Below, piece after piece: positions 16,712-25,030 of a stretch of 55,480 nucleotides of DNA; position 1 is the stretch's first letter, and each line of letters starts with the position of its first letter. The DNA comes from an uncultured Burkholderiales bacterium (GTDB lineage Bacteria; Pseudomonadota; Gammaproteobacteria; Burkholderiales; Burkholderiaceae_C). Under the pieces are notes generated by a model. That model had not been told where the DNA came from, ran no database searches, and was given only the letters and a program-made list of their open reading frames with translations. Both the position numbers and the translations under genes were made by a program. Where the stretch lies: positions 1-55,480 of the forward strand of contig CAIQBO010000008.1 in the NCBI GenBank assembly GCA_903870145.1. Reading direction: 5' to 3'.

Positions 16712-17302
16712 TTGGGGTGTCCATTGAACAGTCTCTCCTTGAAACTCAAAACATGTTTGGTGTGTTTGTTTTTGGGAGCGGCCAGCCTGCAGACTGGGGC
16801 TGGAGAGGTTCACTTCAATCAAGTTGAAGTCAAGCGCGAAAACAAAGAAAAGCTCATCTTTGTTTTCAGCCTGAATTTGCCGCAAGCATTGCATCAACTT
16901 TGGGCGCCGCAACTGCCCTTTGCTGAGTTCTTGACGAAATACGCAGAGCTGCCAGAGGATCAGTTTCAAAATGCATTGAAGACAGCTGCGAGCCAACTGG
17001 CTGGAAGTTCATTTTTTGTACTTCCATCAGGAGCCAAAGTGAGTTTTAAAAAGTGGCAGTTGCCTTCAAATCAGGCCTTGCGCGAATCGTTCAAGGCAAA
17101 TCTTTTCTTGCTTCAATTGCCCCCTGGACCGCAATCTCACTTGCCTCCTGCGGTGGTGCAGACTGAAGTGCAAACCAAAACTTCGATCAACCGAGCACAG
17201 TTGCAACTGCACAAAGCACTGCATCCGATATTTGTCAAAGTGCAGCAAGACCAATTTTGGCTGACCGAGCAGATCCCGATGGCAGTGGTCAATTTCGAAT
17301 AA
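16712..17302 (+). CDS. Secreted protein of unknown function preceding HupE/UreJ gene
   Basis: A 196-residue protein starting with TTG directly after the stop of the YHYH gene; another TTG at 16724 (NSLSLKLKTC...) is equally possible. A signal peptide (LKLKTCLVCLFLGAASLQTGAG) precedes a mature part of about 165 residues, rich in Q, L and F, with no cysteines and no recognised motif. The C-terminus reads FWLTEQIPMAVVNFE. The stop codon directly abuts the ATG of the HupE/UreJ-type gene, which suggests translational coupling and a shared function. I do not recognise the family. Confidence 0.7.
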   Translation: MGCPLNSLSLKLKTCLVCLFLGAASLQTGAGEVHFNQVEVKRENKEKLIFVFSLNLPQALHQLWAPQLPFAEFLTKYAELPEDQFQNALKTAASQLAGSSFFVLPSGAKVSFKKWQLPSNQALRESFKANLFLLQLPPGPQSHLPPAVVQTEVQTKTSINRAQLQLHKALHPIFVKVQQDQFWLTEQIPMAVVNFE

Positions 17303-18406
17303 ATGCCAGCTCATGCCCGCCATCATTGCGCAGCTGCAGTCAAACGGGCAGCAACGCTGCTGTGCCTATTGGTTTTCAGCTCGGCGGCCATTGCGCATTG
17401 GATGCCGGCTCAGCAAGGCTCGATCAACCTGGTCGACAAAGATGTTTTTTTGGTTGCTGCGCTGCCAGTCTCGGCCTTATCCGGGGTCGATGATGACCGA
17501 GATGGCCGACTTTCAGACACAGAACTGCTGGCGCACACGCGGAGCATCAAAGACCAGATCGCTTGGCGCTTGAGGTTGCTGAATGACCAAGCAGCAGGCC
17601 AGCTGGCTTTTTTGCAGGTGATGACAGACCCCGATGGCGCCGAACACTTTGTTGTGTTGATGAAAGTCAGTTTTGCAGGGGCTCCTGAAAATTTGCAAAT
17701 CGAAACAGACTTGTTTGGCAATTCTGACAAAGAAAGGCAACTGACTCTGAAGGCCACCCGAGGGGCAGACACAGAGGCCGTTGTTTTAACCCCGCTGCAT
17801 GCAAGCCACATTTTTTTTCGCTCGCCTGCGCAAGTTTTGCTGAACTACCTGTTGCTGGGTGTTGAGCATATTTTGCTGGGGATGGATCATCTTCTTTTTC
17901 TGCTGACCATCCTGGTGGCCGCCGCTGGGTGGCGATATTGGCTGGGCGTGTTGACCAGCTTTACCGTGGCGCACAGCATCACGCTGACGGCATCATTGAT
18001 GGGCTGGCTGCAGGCGCCTGCTGCGGTGGTGGAGCCCATGATCGCAGCCAGCATTGTGCTGATGGCTTTGCTGAACTTGACGCAGCGATCTGCTGCGCTT
18101 CATCGGCGCATGGCCATTGTGTTTGCATGTGGACTCTTGCATGGCTTAGGATTTGCCTCGGCCATGATGGACATGGGCCTGCACGGCGCCTACCGCGTGA
18201 CCAGCGTCGTGGGGTTTAACTTGGGCATTGAGCTCGGGCAAGTTTTGTTTTTAATCGCTATCTTGGCACTGGTGCGCAGCATGCGTTTGCTTGGATTGAA
18301 CGGATTGCTGCAGCAAATGGGGTTGAGTGTGCCTCTGACAAAAATAGCGTCCGTGTTCGCGCTGTGTGTGGGTGGATTTTGGTTCTTGCAGCGTTTGGGT
18401 GTCTGA
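17303..18406 (+). CDS. HupE/UreJ-type membrane protein with periplasmic N-terminal domain
   Basis: A 367-residue protein. A signal peptide (LLCLLVFSSAAIAHW) leads a periplasmic domain of about 150 residues that includes an EF-hand-like loop (DDDRDGRLSDTEL, about 62-75). From about residue 165 there are six or seven membrane segments with the HupE/UreJ_2 signatures GVEHILLGMDHLLFLL, FTVAHSITL, VEPMIAAS, GLLHGLGFAS and FNLGIELGQ. The conserved histidines and acidic residues in the membrane fit metal (nickel, cobalt or copper) transport. Substrate not shown: no urease or hydrogenase genes are nearby. Its stop is 9 bases from the stop of the convergent PNGase F-like gene, leaving no room for a separate terminator. 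Confidence 0.85.
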   Translation: MPAHARHHCAAAVKRAATLLCLLVFSSAAIAHWMPAQQGSINLVDKDVFLVAALPVSALSGVDDDRDGRLSDTELLAHTRSIKDQIAWRLRLLNDQAAGQLAFLQVMTDPDGAEHFVVLMKVSFAGAPENLQIETDLFGNSDKERQLTLKATRGADTEAVVLTPLHASHIFFRSPAQVLLNYLLLGVEHILLGMDHLLFLLTILVAAAGWRYWLGVLTSFTVAHSITLTASLMGWLQAPAAVVEPMIAASIVLMALLNLTQRSAALHRRMAIVFACGLLHGLGFASAMMDMGLHGAYRVTSVVGFNLGIELGQVLFLIAILALVRSMRLLGLNGLLQQMGLSVPLTKIASVFALCVGGFWFLQRLGV

Positions 18407-18415
18407 TAGCCAGCG

Positions 18416-19546
18416 CTATTGGACGCTGCCTTGCAAATACACTGAAACCGGAATGTAGCCTTGCTGCTCAGCAAACACGGCGTCAGGCACTTCAATCTTC
18501 AAAGTGTGGGCGCCCGCGCTGAGCTTGCCCAAACTGATTTGGCGGATGGGCACCGCATCTCCCGGACACCAATTGTTGAACGACTGCCACTCTTGCGGCG
18601 TTCGCGGCGTTGGCCCGTAGATGCCGTTGCGCTGGCTATTCAGATGCCTGAAAGGCTCGCAGCTCTCACGTCCGGGCATGTAGGTGAGCCGCAATTGGCC
18701 ATCGACTTCAATGTGATGAAAGCGGCGTGTATATTCTTCGCCATCTTTGTTGGAGCCGTGGTTGGAGGTGATCAGATAAAGGGACGCATCAGCAACGTCA
18801 GTTGGCAGATTGAAATGGATCACCCGCAAGGTCTTGCCAATCACATCGGTAGCGCTAGCTGCGTAATTGTTCAAATCTTTTTTGAAATTCAAGGGCAATA
18901 AAAAATTTCGGCCTGCTGGAGCTGCCCCATCTGCGGTAGAGATAAATTGCAAAGAACCCAAAAACACATCGCTTCTACCGGCACAACCCTCAATCTGTTT
19001 TTGGGCTGCATAGGGCACCCCAAAAATTTCAAGCTCAATCCAAATGTCGTATGCGGCAAGCAGGGCTGGGTCATTGAAAACTCGTGCGACATTGGACACA
19101 TTGAACGAGTAAGAGGCCTGCGCGGGGGCTAGGTTTTTATTCATGAAAGGGGTGATGAAACGCCCGATTTCAACTCGCTGCACATCAGGGGGTGAATAAC
19201 TTGCACTGCCTTTGGGAACCAATGCAAAATTCACATTTCCAATTCGATCGTAATTGTCGCAAACGGCTTTGACAGTCACATGCATGGTCAACGATGAGCC
19301 CAATGAACGCAGTTGTTGTTCAGTTAGTTTTTTGGCGTTCAGGTCGTTGCGGTGACGAATCACATCAGGAGGAGTAGCAAGGCTGACAGCAGGCCCGTAA
19401 CCATCGAAAAAAAGGATGTCTTTGAAAACGGTCAGTGAAATGGGCGCGGTGGGTGCATCGCTTGCTGCAAAAGAATGGCAGCACACGCTGAGCCATGCAG
19501 CTGGAAATACAAACGCATAAAAGATCCTGACAAGCACTCGGCGCAT
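18416..19546 (-). CDS. PNGase F-like secreted protein (peptide-N-glycosidase F superfamily)
   Basis: A 376-residue protein. I chose the ATG at 19546 because it begins a clear signal peptide (MRRVLVRIFYAFVFPAAWLS). Alignment from memory with Elizabethkingia PNGase F shows the two-domain pattern. CDNYDR matches the CDEWDR segment, placing Asp100 on catalytic Asp60. VEIGRFITPF matches EIGRFITPY. Glu171 (IWIELE) falls on Glu118, and Glu271 (DGEEYTRRFH) on Glu206. NNWCPGDAVPIR matches GWCPGMAVPTR, with a disulfide partner at Cys296. PNGase F cleaves asparagine-linked glycans from glycoproteins. The residue matching Trp120 appears to be Glu173, so glycan preference may differ. Single gene, convergent with the HupE/UreJ-type gene. 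Role in this organism unknown. Confidence 0.75.
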   Translation of the reverse strand: MRRVLVRIFYAFVFPAAWLSVCCHSFAASDAPTAPISLTVFKDILFFDGYGPAVSLATPPDVIRHRNDLNAKKLTEQQLRSLGSSLTMHVTVKAVCDNYDRIGNVNFALVPKGSASYSPPDVQRVEIGRFITPFMNKNLAPAQASYSFNVSNVARVFNDPALLAAYDIWIELEIFGVPYAAQKQIEGCAGRSDVFLGSLQFISTADGAAPAGRNFLLPLNFKKDLNNYAASATDVIGKTLRVIHFNLPTDVADASLYLITSNHGSNKDGEEYTRRFHHIEVDGQLRLTYMPGRESCEPFRHLNSQRNGIYGPTPRTPQEWQSFNNWCPGDAVPIRQISLGKLSAGAHTLKIEVPDAVFAEQQGYIPVSVYLQGSVQ

Positions 19547-19559
19547 GGACAACAAGCCC

Positions 19560-21575
19560 TTAATTGGAGTCTGAATATGAAACGTTTTCAAGCAACTGAA
19601 GTTCTTCGGACCAGTCAAGCCACTGCGCTTCCAGTGCTTCTAGCGCTGTGCCCACAGCTTTCAATTGCCGCCCTGTGTCCGCGATCTCACCAGGGCTCAG
19701 GGCTGTTGTCAGCTTGTTTTCAAGCACCGCTTTCTCGGCATTCAACTGCGCCATGCGCTGATCGGCTTGCTCAATTGATTTTTTCAGCGGCCGGGCCAAT
19801 GCGGCTTTTTGCTGACGTGCCTGCGCGCCGAGCTTTCTTTGATCGGCAGAGGTTGATGGGGAGGCCGGTGCAAGGCTGGGAATGGCGGGCTTGATGGCCA
19901 TGGCCTGGGGCTGCACTGCGGGCGCCGTAGGCGCTGCATCTGCGACTTTGGCCTCCTCGCGCAAGCGCTTGGACTCTTCGAGCAAATAGCGCTGGTAGTC
20001 GTCTAGGTCACCGTCAAAGGGTTTGATTTCTCCGCGGCCCACTAACCAGAACTCGTCACACACAGCGCGCAGCAAAGCCCTGTCATGGCTGACCAGCATC
20101 ACGGTGCCTTCAAACTCGTTCAAGGCCATGGACAAGGCTTCGCGCGTGGCCAAATCTAAGTGATTGGTAGGCTCATCCAGCAGCAAGAGGTTGGGGCGTT
20201 GCCAAACAATCATGGCCAAAACCAAGCGGGCTTTTTCGCCGCCGCTCATGCTGCCCACGGTTTGCTTGACCATGTCGCCGGTGAAGTTGAAAGTACCCAG
20301 GTAACTGCGCAAATCTTGCTCGCGTGAAGATTGGCCTGGCACAGCACCGAGCTTTTTAACCAAGCCAATCATGTGCTCCAGCGGGGTGTCTTGCGGGTGC
20401 AGTACATCTAATTCTTGTTGCGCAAAATAGCCCACATTCAAGCCACGGCCTTCAGTCAAAGTACCGCACAAAGGCTGCATGGCGCGCGCAATGGTTTTGA
20501 CCAAAGTGGATTTGCCTTGGCCGTTGGCGCCCAAGATGCCAATGCGCTGGCCTGCGAGCACGGAGCGGCTGACATTTTTCAAGATGGGTTTTTCAACATC
20601 GTCCACGATGTAGCCAAAGTCAGCATCAGAGATGGCCAGCATCGGGTTGGGCAAGTTGACCGGTTCTTTGAATTCAAAAGTAAAGTCTGCATCGGCCAGC
20701 ACAGGCGCAATTTTCTCCATGCGCTCCAAGGCTTTAACGCGACTTTGCGCTTGCTTGGCTTTGCTTGCTTTGGCTTTGAAGCGGTCAATGAATTTTTGCA
20801 AATGCGCAATCTTGTCTTGCTGCTTCGAAAAGGACGCCTGCTGCAACTCAAGTTGCTGTGAGCGCAAGGTCTCAAAGGCGCTGTAGTTGCCGCCGTAGCG
20901 GTTCAATTTGGCTTGGTCGATGTGCAGAGTGACCGAAGTCACGGCGTCCAAAAACTCTCGGTCATGGCTGATCACAATCATGGTGCCGGTGTAGCGTTTG
21001 AGCCATGCTTCGAGCCAAACCAAAGCGTCTAAATCCAAGTGGTTGGTGGGTTCGTCCAAGATCAGCAAGTCCGAGGGGCACATCAGCGCGCGCGCCAGTT
21101 GCAAGCGCATGCGCCATCCGCCCGAGAAGCTGTTGACGGCTTGGTCCAGTTCGCTGGACTTGAAGCCCAATCCCAAGATCAAAGATTGGGCGCGCGGGAC
21201 AGCGTCGTGCTCGCCGGCGTCGGCCAGATCCACGTGGGCGTGCGCCATGGCCATGCCATCTTCCGACAACTCGGCTTCGTGCAATGCAGCGCGCAGCTCG
21301 GCCAAGCGGGTGTCACCCCCCAAAACAAAATCGGTGGCGCTTTCCTCGGTTTCAGGCATGTTTTGTGAGACTTGCGCCAAGCGCCATTGCTTGGGCATGG
21401 AAAAGTCGCCACCGTCTTCGTGCAATGTGCCATTGAAAAGCGCAAACAAAGTTGATTTTCCAGCGCCATTGCGCCCGACCAAGCCGACTTTTTCTCCGGG
21501 GTTCAGGGTAACGCTGGCTGCATCGAGCAAGACTTTGGCGCTGCGGCGCAGAGTGACATTTTTAAGTTGGATCAT
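19560..21575 (-). CDS. yheS: ABC-F family ATPase, YheS type
   Basis: A 671-residue soluble protein with two ABC ATPase domains and no membrane segments. I chose the ATG at 21575 (MIQLKNVTLRRSAKVLLD); the longer frame adds an unconserved N-terminus. Domain 1 has GRNGAGKST, the signature FSGGWRMRLQLARAL and LLILDEPTNHLDLD. The linker (KAKQAQSRVKALERMEKIAP) is typical of YheS. Domain 2 has GANGQGKST, MSGGEKARLVLA and LLLLDEPTNHLDLA. A basic, coiled C-terminal extension (about 555-671) follows, Uup-like. ABC-F proteins act on ribosomes at the E site. It lies downstream of prmB on the same strand, with a 54-base gap that contains no clear terminator. Near-certain family; exact subfamily from sequence resemblance to E. 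coli YheS. Confidence 0.93.
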   Translation of the reverse strand: MIQLKNVTLRRSAKVLLDAASVTLNPGEKVGLVGRNGAGKSTLFALFNGTLHEDGGDFSMPKQWRLAQVSQNMPETEESATDFVLGGDTRLAELRAALHEAELSEDGMAMAHAHVDLADAGEHDAVPRAQSLILGLGFKSSELDQAVNSFSGGWRMRLQLARALMCPSDLLILDEPTNHLDLDALVWLEAWLKRYTGTMIVISHDREFLDAVTSVTLHIDQAKLNRYGGNYSAFETLRSQQLELQQASFSKQQDKIAHLQKFIDRFKAKASKAKQAQSRVKALERMEKIAPVLADADFTFEFKEPVNLPNPMLAISDADFGYIVDDVEKPILKNVSRSVLAGQRIGILGANGQGKSTLVKTIARAMQPLCGTLTEGRGLNVGYFAQQELDVLHPQDTPLEHMIGLVKKLGAVPGQSSREQDLRSYLGTFNFTGDMVKQTVGSMSGGEKARLVLAMIVWQRPNLLLLDEPTNHLDLATREALSMALNEFEGTVMLVSHDRALLRAVCDEFWLVGRGEIKPFDGDLDDYQRYLLEESKRLREEAKVADAAPTAPAVQPQAMAIKPAIPSLAPASPSTSADQRKLGAQARQQKAALARPLKKSIEQADQRMAQLNAEKAVLENKLTTALSPGEIADTGRQLKAVGTALEALEAQWLDWSEELQLLENVSYSDSN

Positions 21576-21629
21576 GGGTTCGAGACAGATCGGAGCTGCG
21601 CATTGGCAACCCCATTCAAGCAAATTCGT

Positions 21630-22544
21630 TCAGGTTGATTGTAAGTAAGCCACGAGCGCTTCGCGGGTGATCAACAAAACTTGATCTTCTCCGGCGCTGG
21701 TCTCTAGCCAAATGGCTTGCAGTTTGGCAAAGGCATTCTCAAAGTGAGCGCGCTCATTGCCAATTTCAAGAACCAAGATGGCTTTGTCGTTCATGTGCGC
21801 AGGCAAATCGTGGAGCAACTGCCGCACAAAGTTCATGCCATCACTGCCGCCATCCAAAGCCAATAAAGGCTCGGCCAAATATTCAGCTGGCAATTCTTGC
21901 ATGCTTGCGTGACAAACATAAGGCGGGTTGCACAAGATGCAGTCAAACTTGCCAGCAATCGAAGTCAGGCCATCACTGGGCTGCAATTGAATGCGTTCTT
22001 CAAGGTGGTGTTTCTCAACATTGATGCGCGCGACTTGCAAGGCTTGCTCAGAAATATCAGCGCCCAGCACTTGAATTTCGGGGTAAGTCAAGGCGGCCAA
22101 AACTGCCAAACTGCCGTTGCCAGTGCACAGATCTAAAAATTGGGTTGATTGCTCGCTCAGCCAATAATCCAAGCTGCCATCTGTGAGCAACTCTGCTATG
22201 AAACTGCGCGGCACGATGCTGCGCTCATCGATGTAAAACGCGATGCCTTGCAGCCAAGCTTCTTGCGTGAGGTAGGCGGCTGGTTTGCGTGTGCGAATGC
22301 GCTCATCTATCAAACGCTCACAGGCTTGGATCTGTTCTGTCGACAATTCTTCGAGAGGTGCATGAAGACCTTCTGAGGGGTTCAATGCCGCAGGTTCTGC
22401 AATCTGTGTATCCAGTGGCAAGCCCAAGCGCCACAAGACCAGCCAAGCCGCCTCATCATGCGCGTTGTCCGTGCCATGGCCAAAAGCCACGCCCGCCGCA
22501 CTCAGGCTGGCTGCTGAGCGCTGAATCAATGTCTGAAGATTCAT
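21630..22544 (-). CDS. prmB: Ribosomal protein L3 glutamine N5-methyltransferase
   Basis: A 304-residue class I SAM-dependent methyltransferase. The SAM site reads [16 protein letters not shown], and the catalytic NPPY motif reads [14 protein letters not shown]. The family-specific N-terminal part (LPLDTQ, then the region ending [21 protein letters not shown]) places it with PrmB rather than PrmC/HemK. It modifies a glutamine of ribosomal protein L3 in the cytoplasm. The ATG at 22544 overlaps the dapE stop as ATGA, so translation is probably coupled to dapE. Confidence 0.92.
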   Translation of the reverse strand: MNLQTLIQRSAASLSAAGVAFGHGTDNAHDEAAWLVLWRLGLPLDTQIAEPAALNPSEGLHAPLEELSTEQIQACERLIDERIRTRKPAAYLTQEAWLQGIAFYIDERSIVPRSFIAELLTDGSLDYWLSEQSTQFLDLCTGNGSLAVLAALTYPEIQVLGADISEQALQVARINVEKHHLEERIQLQPSDGLTSIAGKFDCILCNPPYVCHASMQELPAEYLAEPLLALDGGSDGMNFVRQLLHDLPAHMNDKAILVLEIGNERAHFENAFAKLQAIWLETSAGEDQVLLITREALVAYLQST

Positions 22545-23719
22545 GGGAGGGTGTTGGCCTGATGGCTGCGCAAACACTGCTGGTTCAGCGCGACCAGCAC
22601 TTGACGGTAAATATTTTTCAGTGGCTCGATGTCAACCACGGCCAAGTGCTCATCAATTTTGTGGATGCTGGCGTTGGGCGGGCCCAGTTCAATGACTTGT
22701 GGGCAAGTTTGCGCAATAAAGCGCCCATCGCTGGTGCCACCCGTTGTTGACAGCTCTGTCTGCATGCCTGTCTCAAGCAAGATAGCCTCTTGCACCACGG
22801 TGACCAAGCTGCCGGGGGTGGTCAAAAACGGCAAGCCCCCCAGGGTCCATTCCAAGCGGTATTTCAGCCCATGACGATCTAAAATTTGATGTACACGCTG
22901 CTGCAAAGATTCTGCATTAGAGGCTGTGCAAAAACGAAAATTAAAGTCAATGATCATCTCGCCTGGAATCACATTGGTGGCGCCGGTGCCCGCGTGCACG
23001 TTGCTGATTTGCCAACTGGTGGGTGGAAAAAATGCATTGCCTGTGTCCCACAGGGTGCTGGCCAATTCAGCCAGTGCCGGGGCTGCACGGTGCACCGGGT
23101 TGTCGGCCAATTGGGGGTAAGCAATGTGGCCTTGAATGCCCAGCACTGTTAACTTGCCACTCAATGAACCGCGCCTGCCGTTTTTGATCATGTCGCCAGT
23201 TTTATGAACCGAAGTGGGCTCTCCCACAATGCAAAAATCTGGTGTCTGTTTGCGCTTTGCGAGCATCTCGCAGATGCGCACCGTGCCGTCCAGGGCGGGG
23301 CCTTCCTCATCGCTTGTCAATAAAAAAGCCAAACCCAATGCGGGCTCTGGGTGAAGCGCCAAAAATTCTTGCGTGGCCACCACCATGGCGGCCAATGAAG
23401 TCTTCATGTCGCTGGCCCCGCGGCCATACAAATTGCCATCGCGGTGCGTGGGTGTGAACGGGTCGCTGTGCCACTGATTCAAGGGGCCGGTTGGCACCAC
23501 ATCGACGTGCCCTGCAAAAGCGAAAACTTGGCCCGATGAGCCCGGGCGTTGTGCCCACAAATTGCGAACTTTGAAGTCATCGGGGCCTAAGTCGATCACT
23601 TCGCACGCAAAACCCAAGGGGCTCAAATGGGAAGCGATCAACGCGGTGCATCCACCATCATTGGGTGTCACAGAGGGCAGGGCAATCAGCTGCTCAGCCA
23701 GGCGCAAGGTCTGGCTCAT
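22541..23719 (-). CDS. dapE: Succinyl-diaminopimelate desuccinylase
   Basis: A 392-residue M20-family zinc hydrolase that converts N-succinyl-LL-diaminopimelate to LL-diaminopimelate and succinate in lysine and peptidoglycan synthesis. Visible motifs: [12 protein letters not shown] (zinc His and Asp), YGRGASDMK (bridging Asp), [11 protein letters not shown] (catalytic Glu pair), and a C-terminal [10 protein letters not shown] with the last zinc histidine. I chose ATG 23719 ([19 protein letters not shown]), which overlaps the dapC stop as ATGA. Upstream residues of the long frame are not conserved. dapC, dapE and prmB form a coupled operon. Confidence 0.96.
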   Translation of the reverse strand: MSQTLRLAEQLIALPSVTPNDGGCTALIASHLSPLGFACEVIDLGPDDFKVRNLWAQRPGSSGQVFAFAGHVDVVPTGPLNQWHSDPFTPTHRDGNLYGRGASDMKTSLAAMVVATQEFLALHPEPALGLAFLLTSDEEGPALDGTVRICEMLAKRKQTPDFCIVGEPTSVHKTGDMIKNGRRGSLSGKLTVLGIQGHIAYPQLADNPVHRAAPALAELASTLWDTGNAFFPPTSWQISNVHAGTGATNVIPGEMIIDFNFRFCTASNAESLQQRVHQILDRHGLKYRLEWTLGGLPFLTTPGSLVTVVQEAILLETGMQTELSTTGGTSDGRFIAQTCPQVIELGPPNASIHKIDEHLAVVDIEPLKNIYRQVLVALNQQCLRSHQANTLP

Positions 23720-24927
23720 GCAGGGCGTCCTGCGCGGATGAAATTGGCAATGCGATGGGCCGCCTCCAAGCATTCTGCCGTTTGCGCGACCAGTGCCATG
23801 CGCACCCGACCTTGCCCAGGGTTGACGCCATTGCCCATGCGGCCGATGTAACTGCCCGGCAGCACTGTCACATTTTGTGAGGCATAAAGTTCTCGGGCAA
23901 ACTCGGTGTCACTCATATGCCAGGCGCCAGGAATGCCGGCCCACAGGTAAAAACTGGCGTCAGGCAAGCACACATCCATCACGGCTGCCAAGACGGGAGT
24001 GACCTGCGCAAACTTGGTGCGGTACAGGTTCCGATTTTCAAGCACATGGTCTTCGTCGCCCCACGCAGCGATGCTGGCCGCTTGCACAACCCCGCTCATC
24101 GCGCAGCCGTGGTAGGTGCGGTAAAGTAAAAAAGGCTTGATCAATGCGGCATCGCCCGCAACAAACCCACTGCGAAGGCCAGGCACATTGCTGCGCTTGG
24201 ACAGGCTGGTGAAAGCGATCAAGCGTTTGAAATCTGTGCGGCCCAGCGCCGTGGCTGCCTGCAAGGAGCCCAGCGGGGGTTCATCGCGGAAATAAATTTC
24301 GCTGTAGCACTCGTCAGAGGCAATGACAAATCCATATTTTTCACTCAAGTCAAACAGCTTTTTCCATTCGACCAGAGACACAACTTTGCCCGTGGGGTTG
24401 CCTGGCGAGCAGACAAACAGCAATTGCGTTTTGGCCCAAATTTCGGACGGCACACTGTCCCAATCCACGGCAAAGTCTTGTGCAGCTTGGCTGCCCACAA
24501 AATAGGGTTGGGCACCACCCAAAATGGCGGCGCCTTCGTAGATTTGATAAAAAGGGTTGGGAGTGACCACCAAGCCGCCAGGCTTTGTGGGGTCCAAAAC
24601 GGTTTGGGCCAAGGAAAACAAGGCTTCGCGAGAGCCATTGACCGGCAAAATTTGGGTGGCAGGGTCGACTTGAACTTGGTAGCGCTTGGCCAGCCATGCC
24701 GCGCAGGCTTGTCGCATAGCAGGTTCACCTGCTGTGCCGGGGTAGCCCGAGAGCGCAGTGTCCAACGAGGCTGCCAAAGCCTTTTTGATGAATTCAGGGG
24801 TGGCGTGTTTAGGCTCGCCAATGCCCAAACTGATATGCGCAAGGCTTGTGGGTGGGGTCACGCCAGCAAACAATTGCCGCAGACGCTCGAAGGGGTAGGG
24901 CTGCAAGGCGGCCAAGAGAGGGTTCAT
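23716..24927 (-). CDS. dapC: Succinyldiaminopimelate aminotransferase
   Basis: A 403-residue PLP-dependent class I/II aminotransferase. The start [19 protein letters not shown] at 24927 is characteristic of betaproteobacterial DapC. Motifs: [41 protein letters not shown], and the PLP lysine in [15 protein letters not shown]. It makes N-succinyl-LL-diaminopimelate, the substrate of the neighbouring DapE. First gene of the dapC-dapE-prmB run and divergent from smc. Confidence 0.93.
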   Translation of the reverse strand: MNPLLAALQPYPFERLRQLFAGVTPPTSLAHISLGIGEPKHATPEFIKKALAASLDTALSGYPGTAGEPAMRQACAAWLAKRYQVQVDPATQILPVNGSREALFSLAQTVLDPTKPGGLVVTPNPFYQIYEGAAILGGAQPYFVGSQAAQDFAVDWDSVPSEIWAKTQLLFVCSPGNPTGKVVSLVEWKKLFDLSEKYGFVIASDECYSEIYFRDEPPLGSLQAATALGRTDFKRLIAFTSLSKRSNVPGLRSGFVAGDAALIKPFLLYRTYHGCAMSGVVQAASIAAWGDEDHVLENRNLYRTKFAQVTPVLAAVMDVCLPDASFYLWAGIPGAWHMSDTEFARELYASQNVTVLPGSYIGRMGNGVNPGQGRVRMALVAQTAECLEAAHRIANFIRAGRPA

Positions 24928-25030
24928 CCCCCAATTATCCGGGATTGTGAGCCCTTTTGAAGGGCTGGGCAGGTGCAATTCCCCCTGTTCGGTCGGTTAA
25001 CATGGAGGCTGGGGGCACAAGGGGTGCCTT
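24928..25030. promoter_or_regulatory. Divergent intergenic region dapC/smc
   Basis: These 103 bases must hold the promoters for both dapC (minus) and smc (plus). They contain a perfect inverted repeat AGCCCTT-TTG-AAGGGCT (24950-24966). AAGGGG at 25019-25024 is the likely smc ribosome binding site. I see no convincing sigma-70 hexamer pair. Confidence 0.45.

Noticed and set aside
1..19500. Cohesin partner or type I secretion genes for the dockerin/RTX proteins
   Set aside because: I looked for cohesin-like domains, HlyB/HlyD or TolC genes in the window and saw none; they must lie elsewhere if they exist.
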